This document shows positions 48,155 to 59,945 of a DNA stretch of 64,000 nt, piece by piece. The position numbers were made by a program, and so were the translations under genes. Source of the DNA: Cantharellus purpuraceus (Eukaryota; Basidiomycota; Agaricomycetes; Cantharellales; Hydnaceae); the NCBI GenBank assembly GCA_025174535.1, contig JALBUN010000003.1:248001-312000 (forward strand). The letters are read 5' to 3'. The notes under the pieces are model-generated. The model was not told the DNA's origin and did not search any database. It saw only the letters and a program-made list of their open reading frames with translations. Every line of letters begins with the position of its first letter. Positions within the stretch are counted from its first letter, which is position 1.

Positions 48155-48954
48155 TTCAGATAACACCACGAACGAGCAAGTTTGGAAGTCTGATACCAAC
48201 GCGTGTAACTGTGTGGACGCGTATTGAAACACCGCCCACCGGACTTGTGTCCTGCAATCTCAGCTTGTTACTATACTTAGTTAGCTCACTACAGTAAGGT
48301 CCCTATCGAGACTTCATCTTCGGTCAGCAATGACAAAATCCATGGTATCTTCTCAGCTTCCAGTTAGCCTGACGCTCAAATTCAAGCATGATGACAGCAA
48401 GCTTCTGGCAATGCATGTCACATGTCGACCTCGAAAGGCAAGACCCTCATACAACCTGAAGACCCAGGGAGACCTGCGGTTGTTCTTGGACTTATTACAG
48501 CGAGATTCCTCAAGCCAGGGCCACACGTATCCTGTAAAAGTGCATCTCGCACATGTTCACGGTGGGTACGACGTGACAGCAAGTCTGATCTGCTTCTTCA
48601 GCGTTACAGCCTCGAATATTTTCTCCTCACTGATTGTCAACTTTGTCTGGCCTCAACAACTTCAACGGTTTCACCTTCCACGGACGTGTTTTATGGGCAC
48701 ATAAATACCCACAAAAGTTATTCACATTTCAGAGCCTGAGGAACAATCCGCGAGAGTCGCTGGTCCGCTGCATGGTAATTCGTCATGCCTCTAAACGCCC
48801 TCCTTCTGGCCAGACTGCTTCTGTCTCTGGTATAGTACTCAGCAACACAGAATTGAACGTATTTCTGACATAAGTCTGTCTTCAGCTTCTTCAGACTTCA
48901 GTCCTTCTTCGATACAAGCTCTAATCTAAAGTTACAGTGCTACGAGGTTCCGAC
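48155..48954. repeat. SMC1 upstream region and a dispersed segment
   Basis: Bases 48155-48300 are the probable SMC1 promoter. Bases about 48320-48660 are a diverged direct copy of 56040-56300 (shared CTTCTGGCAATGCAT and TGTCACATGTCGA). Near 48670, CCACGGACGTGTTTTATGG is the inverse of sequence near 59735. ORFs here have no recognised product. Confidence 0.45.
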
Positions 48955-49936
48955 AACCGGCACGGATGTGCCATTACTGCGGGTTCATTGCAGATCACTT
49001 GAAGAAGCTACGGAAGACTATGGCGAAAGGATGATGACGCCAACTAGCCACCATAATGATCCAATCAGCAAATATTTCTCTATCATGATCATGACTCCGA
49101 GCGTTGACTCTTCCAAGGCTTTCTCGAGGAGAACACAGTAATCACTTCACTATTCGTACGATGGATATGCTTCAATATCTCATCAGGGACTTCTTACGAA
49201 CATGTCAAAATGTACCAAATCTTATGATAGAACAGCAGACCGCGCAGCTTCCAACGCACATGATTCGCGACTGGGATTTATATATCCATTAAGTGTAGCA
49301 GACTTGGGATCTTCATGGGCACGGCTATACCGCTTCCCTCGAACCCTAGCCTGGATACCGCTTTCTCCAGATGTCATGTCACTCAACAATCCGTAGACTC
49401 AAACAGGGATCCCTATAGTTCGCAGAACAAGCTAACGCGGTGTAGTTGATACCTTCTACATCTTGACACCACCAGCATAGGTTGAATTTGGCCTGTCTCA
49501 GACCTCTCAAATCAAACATGACCCTAACAATGCTCGGAGAATCTAGGATATGGCTTTCAACGTGATTCTTGCCGGACGCTCTTCCGGCTCTGCTCAGTCG
49601 TTGTGAATCCATCGGGCTATCCAAACCCGGTCGTGCCGCTTCCCAATTCCTATTGGATCTTCAGGTCCGTCTCTATGCCAGCGCAGTCTCTGCAGGGAAA
49701 GATATAACGATAGAGTGAAACTTGTGGTTGATGAGCATCATGCTCCGAACTTACAGTGTTGCAAACGCCACTGAATGTCGACACGTGCCTCAGTTTCCAG
49801 TGCTTATACCTATGTATGAGAATATCATTTACAGGTAAAACGAGCATGTTGTTGCGGACTACGACTACTGATGCAAGAATGTCTTTTACTGGGGCGTACG
49901 TCTTATAAGTTCTCATCCGCTGACATGCAATGGTAA
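48955..49936 (+). repeat. Inverted repeat, left arm
   Basis: Reverse-complementary to 57533-58680 over nearly its whole length, for example TCGGAGAATCTAGGATATGG and CAGTCGTTGTGAATCCATCGG (in part). Conserved coding-like pieces occur in both arms but none matches a known family. The arms enclose 7.6 kb with the PD-(D/E)XK-like gene and kinase-like copies. Confidence 0.8.
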
Positions 49937-51254
49937 TTATTTATTTATTTTATAATATTCAAGTGGGATACTGAGGATGGGGGGCGTACAAAAACGTAGA
50001 AATGGGTTCTCTTGCAAGACGTCTGCTCTTCTCTAGATGGCTCAGATTACGACGTGTACGATGCCATCCTGCACCACATCTTCCGCGAAGCAAGTCTCGT
50101 TCCTCGCTGTCCTGCCACCCCCCCACCCCCCGCTGACATTGCCCACGTAAACTCAGGGCGACGCGTGGTTCAAACCGCCCTCCGAGAACCTCGCTGCTGG
50201 TGTCTGCATCCGTGTCACAGAGCCTGCCGACGCGCAGTCCCCATCGTTTCCGTCATCGTCCAGCGCGGCACTCCCCGGCTCCACCAGACCAACCTCTGGC
50301 GCAGGGATCATCACGCCACCCATCAAATGGCGCTATCGTGTATTTCCGTATGAGAATCCGACTCTTGCGCCCTTTGAGGCTGCTGTGCGTGCGTTGGTTC
50401 CCGTCGTGGCCGTCAAAGTGAGGAGCGCCGCTGTACATGCTGCCTTGGGGAGTGTGTAGGTGGCCCAGCGCGTACACCGTCACCCCACTTACATGCCGTC
50501 TGTTAATAGTCTCCCCAACGCCACGGCACCCCCCGTCGACGCAGAGACACGCATTTAGATCCTGGACACCATGTCCCGTCTCCCACGTGCAGACAAGGAA
50601 CGAAGCGCCGCGTTCATTGCAAGTGTCCCCCCCCCCCGGTTTGACGCAGCATCATTGACCACCTCTTTCCCACACAGCGCGACGAACGGGTCCTCGTCGT
50701 ATGGTCTGACTCCCCCGCCGACATTGTCCCCACATGCGCCGATTTCGAGCGCAAACTCACCGCGCTAGTCATGCGTGCACTCGCTGGCGGCACCACCGAT
50801 GGCACAGGCCCAGGCTCCATCGCTTCCACACCCGCCGCCGCCACCGCTGTGACCACTGCGTCTGGATCGGCGGCTCTGCTGGGAGGACAGATAGGATCGG
50901 GCGCAGGATCGTGCGCGGGGTCAGGGACGATATCAGGCACGGCGTCGGCATTTGCAGCCAACGCCACCGCCGCACTCACCCGCCGCACCTCCGCCAATCT
51001 CCCCCGGGTCCGTGAGCGGACTTGCTGGGGATTCGGATGCGTCACGCAGCCCAAGTCAGACCCGGCGGAGCAAGAGTCAAAGGAGGATGGAGATTCTGAG
51101 GAGGAGCTGGGCGGGCTCGGGGGAAAGCGGAAGAGACAACTGTTGGCGCCGCTGTATGGAGGGTTGGCTGTTGTGTTGTCGTTCTGTGAGTGTCTTGATA
51201 CTTCCCTTTACGTTTACCATACTATCCTTCATCCTGATGGCTGACTTGACCCGG
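49937..51254 (+). pseudogene. GC-rich inserted gene fragment
   Basis: This interrupts the repeated segment: the sequence on either side (to CATGCAATGG and from CGGCTCACTGCGG) is continuous in the copies at 57470-57600 and 63660-63740. The insert is much richer in GC than its surroundings. It encodes, in broken frames, a VYDAILHHIFREASLV start, WRYRVFPYENPTLAPFEAA, VLVVWSDSPADIVPTCADFE and a Gly/Ala/Thr-rich run, then a hydrophobic LAPLYGGLAVVLSF. It is not recognised. It has the look of a membrane protein with a cytosolic N-terminal part. It contains frame breaks and runs of C, and no full gene or target duplication was found. Confidence 0.45.
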
Positions 51255-51600
51255 CTCACTGCGGAACTTGGGGACAAAAATGCGTTCATACCTTCCATGA
51301 TACCATCAAACCGTCACAAACCCTACGTCTAGTCGTGCTTCGCAGTTGTGAACCATAGATCACCGCACAGCCATCCCAAATTGCCAACCACACTTATGTC
51401 TACGCCCTTGAGCCAGATGCCAATGTATGTGCTATTGGAACCAATCATGCCTCAGGTACGTTCGTGTCCCATATTCTCATGCCTTCTTCGAAAATTCCTT
51501 GCATTTCAGGTCAGATCTTCAGCGATGCTGCCAATTCGGTGTGAGATTGATAAATATAGACTTGCACTTGGGAATGGTCCGTGCTGTGAGCGGTAATTCA
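51255..51600 (+). pseudogene. Kinase-like family fragment
   Basis: PLEPDANVCAIGTNHASG followed by an intron-like GTACG...TTTCAG matches the intron boundary region of the family (53622-54669 copy near 54310-54400). Bases 51255-51390 match 63700-63830 and the reverse of 57400-57470. No complete frame. Confidence 0.55.
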
Positions 51601-51902
51601 CAATGTGTGATGAGAAAAAAGGGCACGACTTTGCCATGAGCGAACGAGGCTGTGCACAAGAAAGTAATGTATATCTAAGCAAGTAGTGTATGGGACAAGC
51701 CAAAGTGTTAGTCCAGCTTGGTTCTGGAAAAACTCATCCAACCATGTCACATTCGAGAAGATGATTGCAATGGTTTTTCATTCACGAAACATTAGGGAAT
51801 GGTAGAAAGGGAGAAATGCTGAAATCTGACAGGTGAGTGCCCTTAGCATTAATATTCTGATTGTGGAGCACAAGAACCTTACTGGGAATTGGCTTCCTGT
51901 GA

Positions 51903-53122
51903 TCACCAATGTGATTCTCTCTGGGGAGGCGGACAAAGAATGCTCCTAATAAAATGTCCACCACCCCCACTTGCCTCATCGATAGCGGTGCAACACATCC
52001 CTAGAAGTGCTGCATGCAATTCTTGATCATCGAAAGGGTGGATTTCCGATATTGTCAATTCAGTTTGAGATGTCTTGGTGAAGATGAAGATCATGCGGCC
52101 ATTGGTGCATGCTCCCCAATTAGATTGAAAGAAGCATAACTCGCCCCATATCTGCCAAATAAGCAATTTAGTGGCTTGGACAGATGCCACGTTATGTACT
52201 ACAATAACACACCTGTTTGAGCAATGTGGCAGTAATTGAACCACTCATCCAATTAAACACTCCAGTAAGTGGTTGTGCCGTATCCGAAAGGAAGATCATT
52301 TCCAAGTCATCATCTGTACAAGACCACCATGTCTTTACTTCAAAGACACATGCGTGATCGTGCTGTGTTGGGCTGTTGTATAGAATGAAGTCCGGGAAGC
52401 CAGCATTATTGATTAGACCTGGAGTTCGGTGTGCCTTTGGGCAACTGCGACCCCATTGAGGATAGTATGGAACATTGAAACCTTGACCGTCAGGGCTTCG
52501 AGTAGGATAACGTCCCTATGAAGAAGTTAGTGCAGTTCCACTCAATGAAAAGTCCTATAAAGACCTGCAAGAGCATGTTTAAGGGCTCAATAATCTGTGT
52601 GTGGACTTCATCCTGAACGGATGGCTTAGAAGTCATAGCCTGGGGTATTCTTCGACAATGTCCAACAAACTAGCCAAAAAGGCTATCAATAACATCAGCT
52701 TGTTGGCGGCCATCAGGAAGAGGTGTTTGGCCAATGACGCAAGTATGAAAGACATTTGGAGCCTGCTGTCCTGGGCCGTGAGGATGTTCTGCAGCAGTTG
52801 GGTGACAGTATGCTATAAGATTGCCCCATAAGGGCCTGCAACGACGAAGTACCCGGAGGCGATTTACGGGAGGCATGTGTCTAACCTGGGAGGCGGTACC
52901 AGTGACACTCTTCGCAGTAGTAACTTCTGCCTGTGTTAATGGCCGACATGCTAAAAATGAAGGCAATACCCATCCTAATGGTTGTGGGATTGGGAATTGA
53001 TGCCAAGCTTGTCGAGGAGTGAGATTTGCAGCATAGGGGTTCCCATTGCCTTGGACAATACGATGTGGAAAGTAAATCAGGCGTCGACCTGGCCTTTCAG
53101 GAGGAGGGTAGGAAATAGCCAT
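51903..53122 (-). CDS. PD-(D/E)XK nuclease-like protein
   Basis: Minus-strand gene with an ATG at 53122 (MAISYPPPERPGRR). Exon 1 is 53122-52886 and intron 1 is 52885-52813. Exon 2 encodes HTVTQLLQNILTAQDSRL and a hydrophobic helix. An uncertain intron follows near 52660-52610, then IIEPLNMLLQ, an intron, GRYPTRSPDGQGF and NAGFPDFILYNS. The next segment, CVFEVKTWWSCTDDD, supplies the E-x-K. P-D then E-V-K, 18 residues apart, is the arrangement of the PD-(D/E)XK nuclease fold. The last exon (WGELCFFQSNWGACTNGRM) ends at 51903. The function is inferred from the motif only. Exon 2/3 phase is the weak point, so a disabling frameshift is possible. Confidence 0.5.
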
Positions 53123-53185
53123 GATATTTACAGCTACCACCTGCCGCTTCCAATGCGTGTTATATGCATGAAGGCCCTCATACAC

Positions 53186-53621
53186 TCTGAGGACCCGGAA
53201 GATTCATCGATTGTCCTTATCGCAATATAATACTACAAAAATGGCATCCTTTCATTTCAGCCTCTGTAGAAAGTTCGTGATTTCAAGATGCAATCGACTG
53301 AGGCAATGCGTCATGTCATTCCTTTTGTAGAACACACAACAATGAATTGACGTGAATAAGTGTTCGCTGGAGCTGACTCAAGTGCTCATTATGTAATGAA
53401 TTATTACTAATGAGCAAGACCAGAGGCTCGGGATTTCCTGTCATTGTGCCAGTTTTGAACGGCCAGTGACGCTCGAGAAGCCACACATAGAAGAATCAAA
53501 AACAACACGCAACAAACTACAGTTTACGGCTGGTCCTCTTGGAACGCATTGCAAATGGTTATGTTTATGGTAACGAGAGATTATTTAGAAGGAACTCATG
53601 GTCTGACCTGCACCTTCATAG
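53186..53621. other. Upstream region of the kinase-like gene
   Basis: No supported coding exon. A 5' exon of the next gene may lie here, since its first recognised exon begins at a splice acceptor (CATAG, 53621). Confidence 0.3.
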
Positions 53622-54669
53622 CCATCAAATGCCTTTTCATCCCTTGTCATCAATGGCCTCATCAAAGTCAATGATACCAATATCCCACTCACGTGCATTA
53701 GAGGAATATCAACCCCTGCAAAGATATACAACATCTCATCAGAGTACTTCGGGAGAGTCGGTGGTCCACCCGTTCGTCCGCCTTCCAAACTCCCTCAACC
53801 AGGCAATCTTTGTCTCCACGTTTCAATAGACCCAGATCGACTCGGATATGGCAGAGTGGGATCAGTCTACTCCATAAGCATTGATAATGACCATCAGTAC
53901 TCGCTACCACCCCTTGTCATGAAAGTCGCTACTCGACAACGCTCTGAAAATTTGGCCCGTGAAGCCTGGTTCTATGAAGAGATGGAGCACATCCAGGGAG
54001 CAGTCATCGCATGGTGCTATGGGTTATTTATGGCGGAGATTGATTCGAACGGTGAGGTCCTGGGTTGGGCAGAAGCCGACGCAAAATACAATCCTGATGA
54101 GATCGACTATTCTCCGGACGAGGGTGAGGACAACTTGTCACCCGACACCAGGGACACGGCAACATCAAGCAATGAAGTGTATAGAGATATCACAGAGCTA
54201 AGCTCTAACATGGGCAGGGACGATAAAGAAGACTTTATCTCCCTCCCTCCTGCTTTAAAGGGTGATGGGAGGACCTTCGTCTCAGTTCTAGTTCTGGAAA
54301 GACTCGGGGGACTGATGCCAATGAATGTGTCATTGGAACCGATCAGGTATGTGCGTCCAGCATTCTCATGCCATTTTTGAGAATTTCCTGCTTTACAGAT
54401 CAGATATCTATGATATATACAACGACATGGGTCGATTTGGGGTTGAGCAGGCGGACGTGCGATGGACAAATATTTTAGCCGCACCCACTACACATGAGGG
54501 AGTTGTCTGTCCATATCATGGACGCAAACATCAGTGGCGTGTAGTTGATTTTGATCGTGCAAGGAAAACAGGTTTTCGGCAGGAATCGATCGACTTTGCT
54601 AATGTCTCATACCTGCGTAGACTCATTAATTCGTTGCCCAGGGGTTATGCCCCTGAACCTTGGGATTAG
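53622..54669 (+). CDS. Protein-kinase-like protein (most complete copy, 5' end uncertain)
   Basis: One long exon (53622-54346), a 52-bp intron (54347-54398) and a final exon to the stop at 54667-54669. The N-lobe shows a glycine-rich loop, YGRVGSVYSI, a lysine in LVMKVATRQ and an acidic helix AREAWFYEEME, in kinase order. An acidic insert of about 60 residues follows. The C-lobe has RTFVSVLVLERLGG and WRVVDFDRARKTGF, where DFD sits in the place of the metal-binding DFG. The usual HRD catalytic motif is not recognisable; HGRKHQW stands nearby. It may be a pseudokinase or an atypical kinase. An upstream exon with the start codon is not identified. Four other copies in the window are relics or edge fragments. 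Confidence 0.6.
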
Positions 54670-55319
54670 ACAGGTATCATCTTTGCAACATAAAATCCTG
54701 AGAGTAACATGGAAGGTTGTCGCCCAAATAACGGAGCGAATAAGTGGAACCATGAGCAATCGACGTTGTCTTAAAGCTCGATATCTAATGTACCTTTACG
54801 GTCATTGGCACTTCGGCAAGTGATACACAGGAAATCAGGCTATACACGATGGGCTTAACATTCAGGGCTTCAGACGTACGTTGCGGCCGAGTTAATTCAG
54901 AAGAAACTGATCATCATGTCATTTCACAACGTTCGGTTTCAGAGGACGGAAGGATTATTAGGAGACCCATTAGGTGGATGTTTATTGTACACGGGCGGTA
55001 CATACCTCCATCCAGTCATGACGTCAGACGGTTAGCCTCGACAATGGATCCACGGTCCGTGGCGCAGATAGTTATCTCTCGCATTTGCTGACTTCCAGTG
55101 GACGAAATGGTGTGGCTCAGCGTTTTGTCATTTGAGTATAATCAATGGCTATCTGTTAAATCCAAATGGATCTAATAGACATAAGAACACTTCAGAGCAC
55201 TTGATGCCACCCACATGAAAGACATATGACGAAGCCGCCATGAACTTCAAGCATAGAGAAGAGATATATGGAGCTAATGAACTAAGAACACATCACGCAA
55301 CCCCACAGTGTATACAAGT
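54670..55319. other. Intergenic, no supported gene
   Basis: Short ORFs only. The last 100 bp resemble the 3' flank of the BTB gene at 60200-60290, so the duplicated BTB block begins near 55230. Confidence 0.35.
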
Positions 55320-56005
55320 GCCCAGGTCATACAAGAGTCACTCCCGTCCTTCTTCAAAGCCTTCCTCGATCAATTTCCTCAGATCGAACCACCTTGGAAA
55401 ACAGTCCCAAATATGATGCCGGGCCGCATCCACAGTTTGTTTGCCTCGTCTTTGGCATGTTCTTCGCAGCGTTAGTCGTTCATCTCTGGTGCATCTTTCC
55501 ATGTCTGAGAATCATCGTCCATAACACTTTGAGAAGTTGTTTGTTCTCCCAACGCTACGTCACTTCCATCAAAGTCAGCAGCACCTTCTTTGAGCATATC
55601 CTGCATATCGCCATACGAGCAGTGGGCCACTGTCTACTCCCCCTGATACTCCCGCAATCACGACAAGCGATTCGTGAGATGTACGAGTCAGGGAGGCGAT
55701 TGCACGCAGGTTTCGATGCTAGCTTTGGTAGAATCGGCAATAGAGTGGAGTAGGATGGAGGTGCACTCAGACATACAGCAGAATCGCAATTGAAGGAGGC
55801 ACTTTGAGTAGCAGCAACCATAGATGGGACTAACGTGTATCCATGACTATCTCAGAAACAGGTAAACGTGCGAGATAGAGGTATGCAGGAACAATGAGCT
55901 CCTACTCGAAAAGTGAGGCTGACGATTACGAGCGGGTGTGGGCGCTGAGAGCGCAGCATCTTTTGGCGGTCCCGACGTGCTGGCAGAGAAAACGGGTTCC
56001 TAAGT
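55320..56005 (-). pseudogene. Truncated BTB gene copy
   Basis: Minus-strand relic of the gene at 60292-61606. VAATQSASFNCDSAVCLS, the C-terminal FEGF-type end region and the TPRRDRLK-like part are recognisable. Large internal deletions remove the middle, and the BTB domain itself is absent. Confidence 0.7.
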
Positions 56006-56040
56006 CAAGACTAAAACAGGGAGTACCAGCCAGCTCTGAT

Positions 56041-56300
56041 CAGTACTGACAAAGTCCATAGAATCTTCAGCTTAGCTTTCACTAGCCCAAATTAGAGTGT
56101 GACGACAACAATCTTCTGGCAATGCATATGTGTCACATGTCGAACTTAGGAGGGGAGGCTCATACATCCGAAGATCCAAGAGGCCCTGCGGCTGCTCTTG
56201 GCCTTGTTTTACATCATTGGCGCTAGGGTACACCTATCCTGTAACAGAATATCACATGTTCGGAACTTTTCATACGAAGCAACAAGACGTTTGATCTGCT
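56041..56300. repeat. Dispersed segment, second copy of 48320-48660
   Basis: Diverged direct copy sharing short blocks with 48320-48660. It follows the BTB relic. No gene is recognised. Confidence 0.45.
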
Positions 56301-56479
56301 TCTTCCGTGACAAATGTTCTCTCCTCTTTTCACCTCCCCCTGGCACGGATAGCCGCCTCTTACACTTGCTGACTCCCAGCAGACTACATAGCGAGGTTCC
56401 TCGGCTTGTTTTGTTCGAGTCTGATTGATGACCATTCTTTTAGATTCAAATAGAACTGACCTTATATTGAAAATACAAT

Positions 56480-57240
56480 TCAGGTCTAATCCCAAGGTTC
56501 AGCGACATAGCCCTTGGGTAGCCAATCAATGAGCCTCTCAAGATGTGAAATATTAGCAAAGTCAATCGTTTCCTGCCGAAAACCTGATTTTCTTGCACGA
56601 TCAAAATCAACGACACGCCACTGATGTTTGCGTCCGTGATATGGACAGACAACTCTATCGTGTGTGGTGGGTGCCTCTAAAATATTTGTCCATCGCACGT
56701 CCGCTTACTCAACCCCAAATTGACCAATGTCGTTGTATATATCATAGACATCTGATCTGAAAAGCAGAAAATTCTAGAGGCATGAAGAGATTGGACATAA
56801 ACGCACCTGATCGGTTCCAGTAACACATCCATTGGCATCAACCCCCAGTCTTGCCAGAACTAGAACTGAGACGAAGGTCCTCCCATCATCCCCTAAAGCA
56901 GGAGGGAAGGAGATAGAATCTTCTTTATCGTCTCTGCCCATGTTAGAGCTTAGCTCTGTGGTATCTCTATACACTTCATTGCTTGAACATTGCGATCGCT
57001 AGCCACAATCGCACCGAGCTATTGAGAGGATAAGGACAAGGTTTCAGATAGTGTGTTAGGGAACTCACTGTGCTTCCTACGTTGAAAACGTTACCAAGGC
57101 CAACTTGGCCTGAGAGACACACGACCTGGGAAGAGGTAGAGACGAGAGCGGCAGCAAGTTCATTCTGTTCAAACAATGTCCCTAACTTTAATCGTAGCGT
57201 TTTATAAGAGAAAACTCTTACCTGGGAATGTAAGGTCAAC
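56480..57240 (-). pseudogene. Kinase-like family copy, minus strand, internally deleted
   Basis: From 57240 down: FEQNELAAALVSTSSQVVC, a glycine-rich loop LSGQVGLGNVFNVGS, an intron-like GTGAGT...CAATAG, then a jump to YRDTTELSSNMGRDDKED, RTFVSVLVLARLG, MRWTNILEAPTTH, WRVVDFDRARKSGF and LPKGYVAEPWD, ending near 56486. The lysine-bearing strand and acidic helix are missing, so it cannot fold as the 53622 copy would. Confidence 0.7.
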
Positions 57241-57532
57241 GAATGGGTGATGAATGCTCACAAGAGGTCGACTTATATACTAGGTCCTCTCTTAACCATG
57301 TATCTGTCAACTGTTTCATCACAAGGGGATTTGATCAAGGGGTAGACCATAGAGTGGTTAGCAATTCGGGACGGCTGCGCGGTGATCTAGGGTACAACTG
57401 CGAAGCACGACTAGAAAGTAGAGTTTGGGATGGTTTGATGGTATCATGGAAGGTATGAACGTGCATTGTTGCACCAAATCCCGCAATGAGCCTATGCATG
57501 CTGCCAGCGGACGAATGAGAGATTAGAAGACG

Positions 57533-58680
57533 TACGCCCCAGCTAAAAACATTCTTGCATCAGTGGCCGTAGTCCGAACAACATGCTCGTTTCACCTGGA
57601 AGATGATCTCATAACATAACGATAGGTATAAGCACTGGAAACTGAGGCACGTGTCAGCATTCAGTGGCATCTGCAATACCGTAATTTCGGAGCAAGATGC
57701 GCATCACCAACCACCAGTTTGACTCTATCGTTACATCTTTTCCTGCAGAGAGACTGCGCTGGCATAGAGACGGACCCGAAGATCCAATGGGAATTGGGAA
57801 GTGGCACGACCGGGGTATGGATAACCCGATGAATTCACAACGACTGAGCAGAGCCGGAAGAGCGTCCGGAAAGAATCACGTTGTCATATCCTAGATTCTC
57901 CGAGCATTGTTAGGGTCATGTTTGATTTGAGAGGTCTGAGACAGGCCAAATTCAACCTATGCTGGTGGTGTCAAGATGTAGAAGGTATCAACTACACCGC
58001 GTTAGCTTGTTCCGCGAACTATAGGGATCCCTGTTTGAGTCTACGGAACGTCAAGTGACATGGCATCTGGAGAAAGCAATATCCAGGCTAGCGTTCGAGA
58101 GAAGTGGTATAGCCGTGCCCATGAAGATCCCAAGTCTGCTACACTTAATGGATATATGAATGCCGGTCGCGAACCAGGTGCGTTGGAAGCTGCGCGGTCT
58201 GTGGGCCCTTGTGGATTCAATCACTTACGAGGTCTAGAGACGCGGCACAGCATTCATGGCTCTTGACTTGTGGCGCACCGCTGATCAATTACCTGATGCA
58301 TAGTGTATTTGAGGAATATTCAGAAGGTTACCAAAGAGAGCGAAATAATGGCGGAACGCATGAATCAGTGAACTCATCCGAACACTGGTGAACAATAATA
58401 TTTGGCGCATCGCAATCCTTTTGACGTGTTCGTAAGAAGTCCCTCATGAGATGTTGAGGCATATCTCGTATAAATAGTGAAGTAGGAACTGCGTTGTCCT
58501 CGAGAAAGCCTTGCAAGACGCTTCGGAGTCATGACCATGATAGAGAAAGATTTGCTGATTGGATCATTATGGGCGGCCAGTTGGCGTCATCATCCTTTCG
58601 CTACAGACTTCCGTAGCTTCTTCGTGATTATATAAGCCATGTTCAATGAATCCGCAGTAGTGGCACATCCGTACCAGTTG
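57533..58680 (-). repeat. Inverted repeat, right arm
   Basis: Reverse complement of 48955-49936. It is slightly longer, with extra sequence of about 150 bp. It is followed by the hairpin segment and the hAT relic. Confidence 0.8.
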
Positions 58681-58689
58681 TGACGAAGA

Positions 58690-58925
58690 TTTGACTATGA
58701 AGCGACTCGACCTCAAAGTGGACGCATGTAGGTCCATGGCTCGGCAGGGCATACAAGAAAATTTTTCGAGCGCCTGCTGGAGTTCACGTCTTTGTCCGTG
58801 AACTCCAGGTACGCATACTGTGATGATCTGTCTATCTCTAATCTAATATACGTCTTTGTCCGTGAACTCCAGCTGTAGACTTAAGGTCCAGCTCACCGCC
58901 TGAACCTACTAGTTGTTAAGTTGTC
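58690..58925. repeat. Direct repeat flanking the hAT relic, copy 1
   Basis: Matches 59785-59945 (ACTATGAAGCGACTCG to CTACTAGTTGTTA) with an additional duplicated CTTTGTCCGTGAACTCCAG. Confidence 0.65.
58777..58808. other. Perfect 12-bp stem hairpin
   Basis: CTGGAGTTCACG, an 8-nt loop, then CGTGAACTCCAG. An 11-bp version lies at 59870-59901 in the second direct repeat, and a half-copy at 58857-58872. Confidence 0.7.
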
Positions 58926-59234
58926 GGTATTTCGTAGCACTGCGTTGGATTAGCCTGTATCAAAGAAGGATTGAAAACCTGAAGAAGTTGGAAGATTGGC
59001 CCACAAATACCTTCAATTCTGAGTGTTGTGCTTGGCCCAGCCTCAGGCCATGGGCCGGGCCAAGCCGACCCCAAGTAGGCCGAGCCGAGCTGGCCAAGAT
59101 CCCGGCTTCTGGGGGTTTTGGTCCGGCTCGCATTTCTGAAAGCCAAGGCCAAGCCGTTAAGCCGTGGCTGTTCAATAAAATTAAATGTTCTAATATTCTG
59201 ACAACATAGCTCCGCAGCACAATTCACAGCGCTA

Positions 59235-59600
59235 TCACCCTGCCTGGGGCTCCCTTGCACGAGACCATCTTGCCATTATGTCATCATCTGTGTCAAGTGA
59301 GCGTGCATTCTCACAGGCTGGGATCACAATACCAAAACGCCGCAATTGTCTCAAGGGTGACATTGTGGAGGCCCTGCAGTATCAAGTGTGTGATTCGACA
59401 TGAGTTACTCTTTCAAGAACCTGCACCACCATCATTATTAGAAGCGGAGGGAACTAGCGACCAAGACCTGGAGAATGTGGGAACTGGAGGGGAGCCTGGA
59501 GAGGAGTCGGACATGAAGGAGGATTTTTGGGATGGCCCTCTTATTGAAGATGAGGATGAGGGGGCTATGTATTGGTCTGACCAGCTTCGTACGCGGTGAT
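59235..59600 (+). pseudogene. hAT transposase C-terminal relic
   Basis: ARDHLAIMSSSVSSERAFS then QAGITIPKRRNCLKGDIVEAL is the hAT dimerisation domain (S-x-x-SERxFSxAG core). An acidic tail follows in another frame (EEDEGAMYWSDQ), probably across an intron. The catalytic part is absent. GGGCCGGGCCAAGCC-type sequence at 59049-59090 and 59660-59690 may be terminal or subterminal repeats of the element. Confidence 0.75.
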
Positions 59601-59784
59601 GGTATGCCAATAGACCTGTAGACCAAAAATTGAACATCTGTACATATAAAAGCCGGGGCCGATGCTGGGCCAAGCCGGGCCGGAATAGCACTAGTGTTGG
59701 ATAGTGCTATACCAGAGGCCTTTATGCGTCCATAAAACACGTCCGTGGGAGGTGAAACCGCTGATCTTGTGACAAAGTTTTTTT

Positions 59785-59945
59785 TACTATGAAGCGACTC
59801 GCCCTCAATGTGGACGCGTATGGATCCACGGTTCGGCGGGGTATACAAAAGTTTTCTTTCGGGCGCCTGCTGGAGTTCACGCCTTTATCTGTGAACTCCA
59901 GGTAAAGGTCCAGCTCACCGCTTGAACCTACTAGTTGTTATCTTG
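59785..59945. repeat. Direct repeat flanking the hAT relic, copy 2
   Basis: Second copy of 58690-58925, containing the 11-bp hairpin stem at 59870-59901. Confidence 0.6.

Noticed and set aside
50614..51054. Ala/Pro-rich minus-strand ORF in the GC-rich insert
   Set aside because: It mirrors the Gly/Ala/Thr-rich plus-strand frame, and GC-rich DNA is open in several frames.
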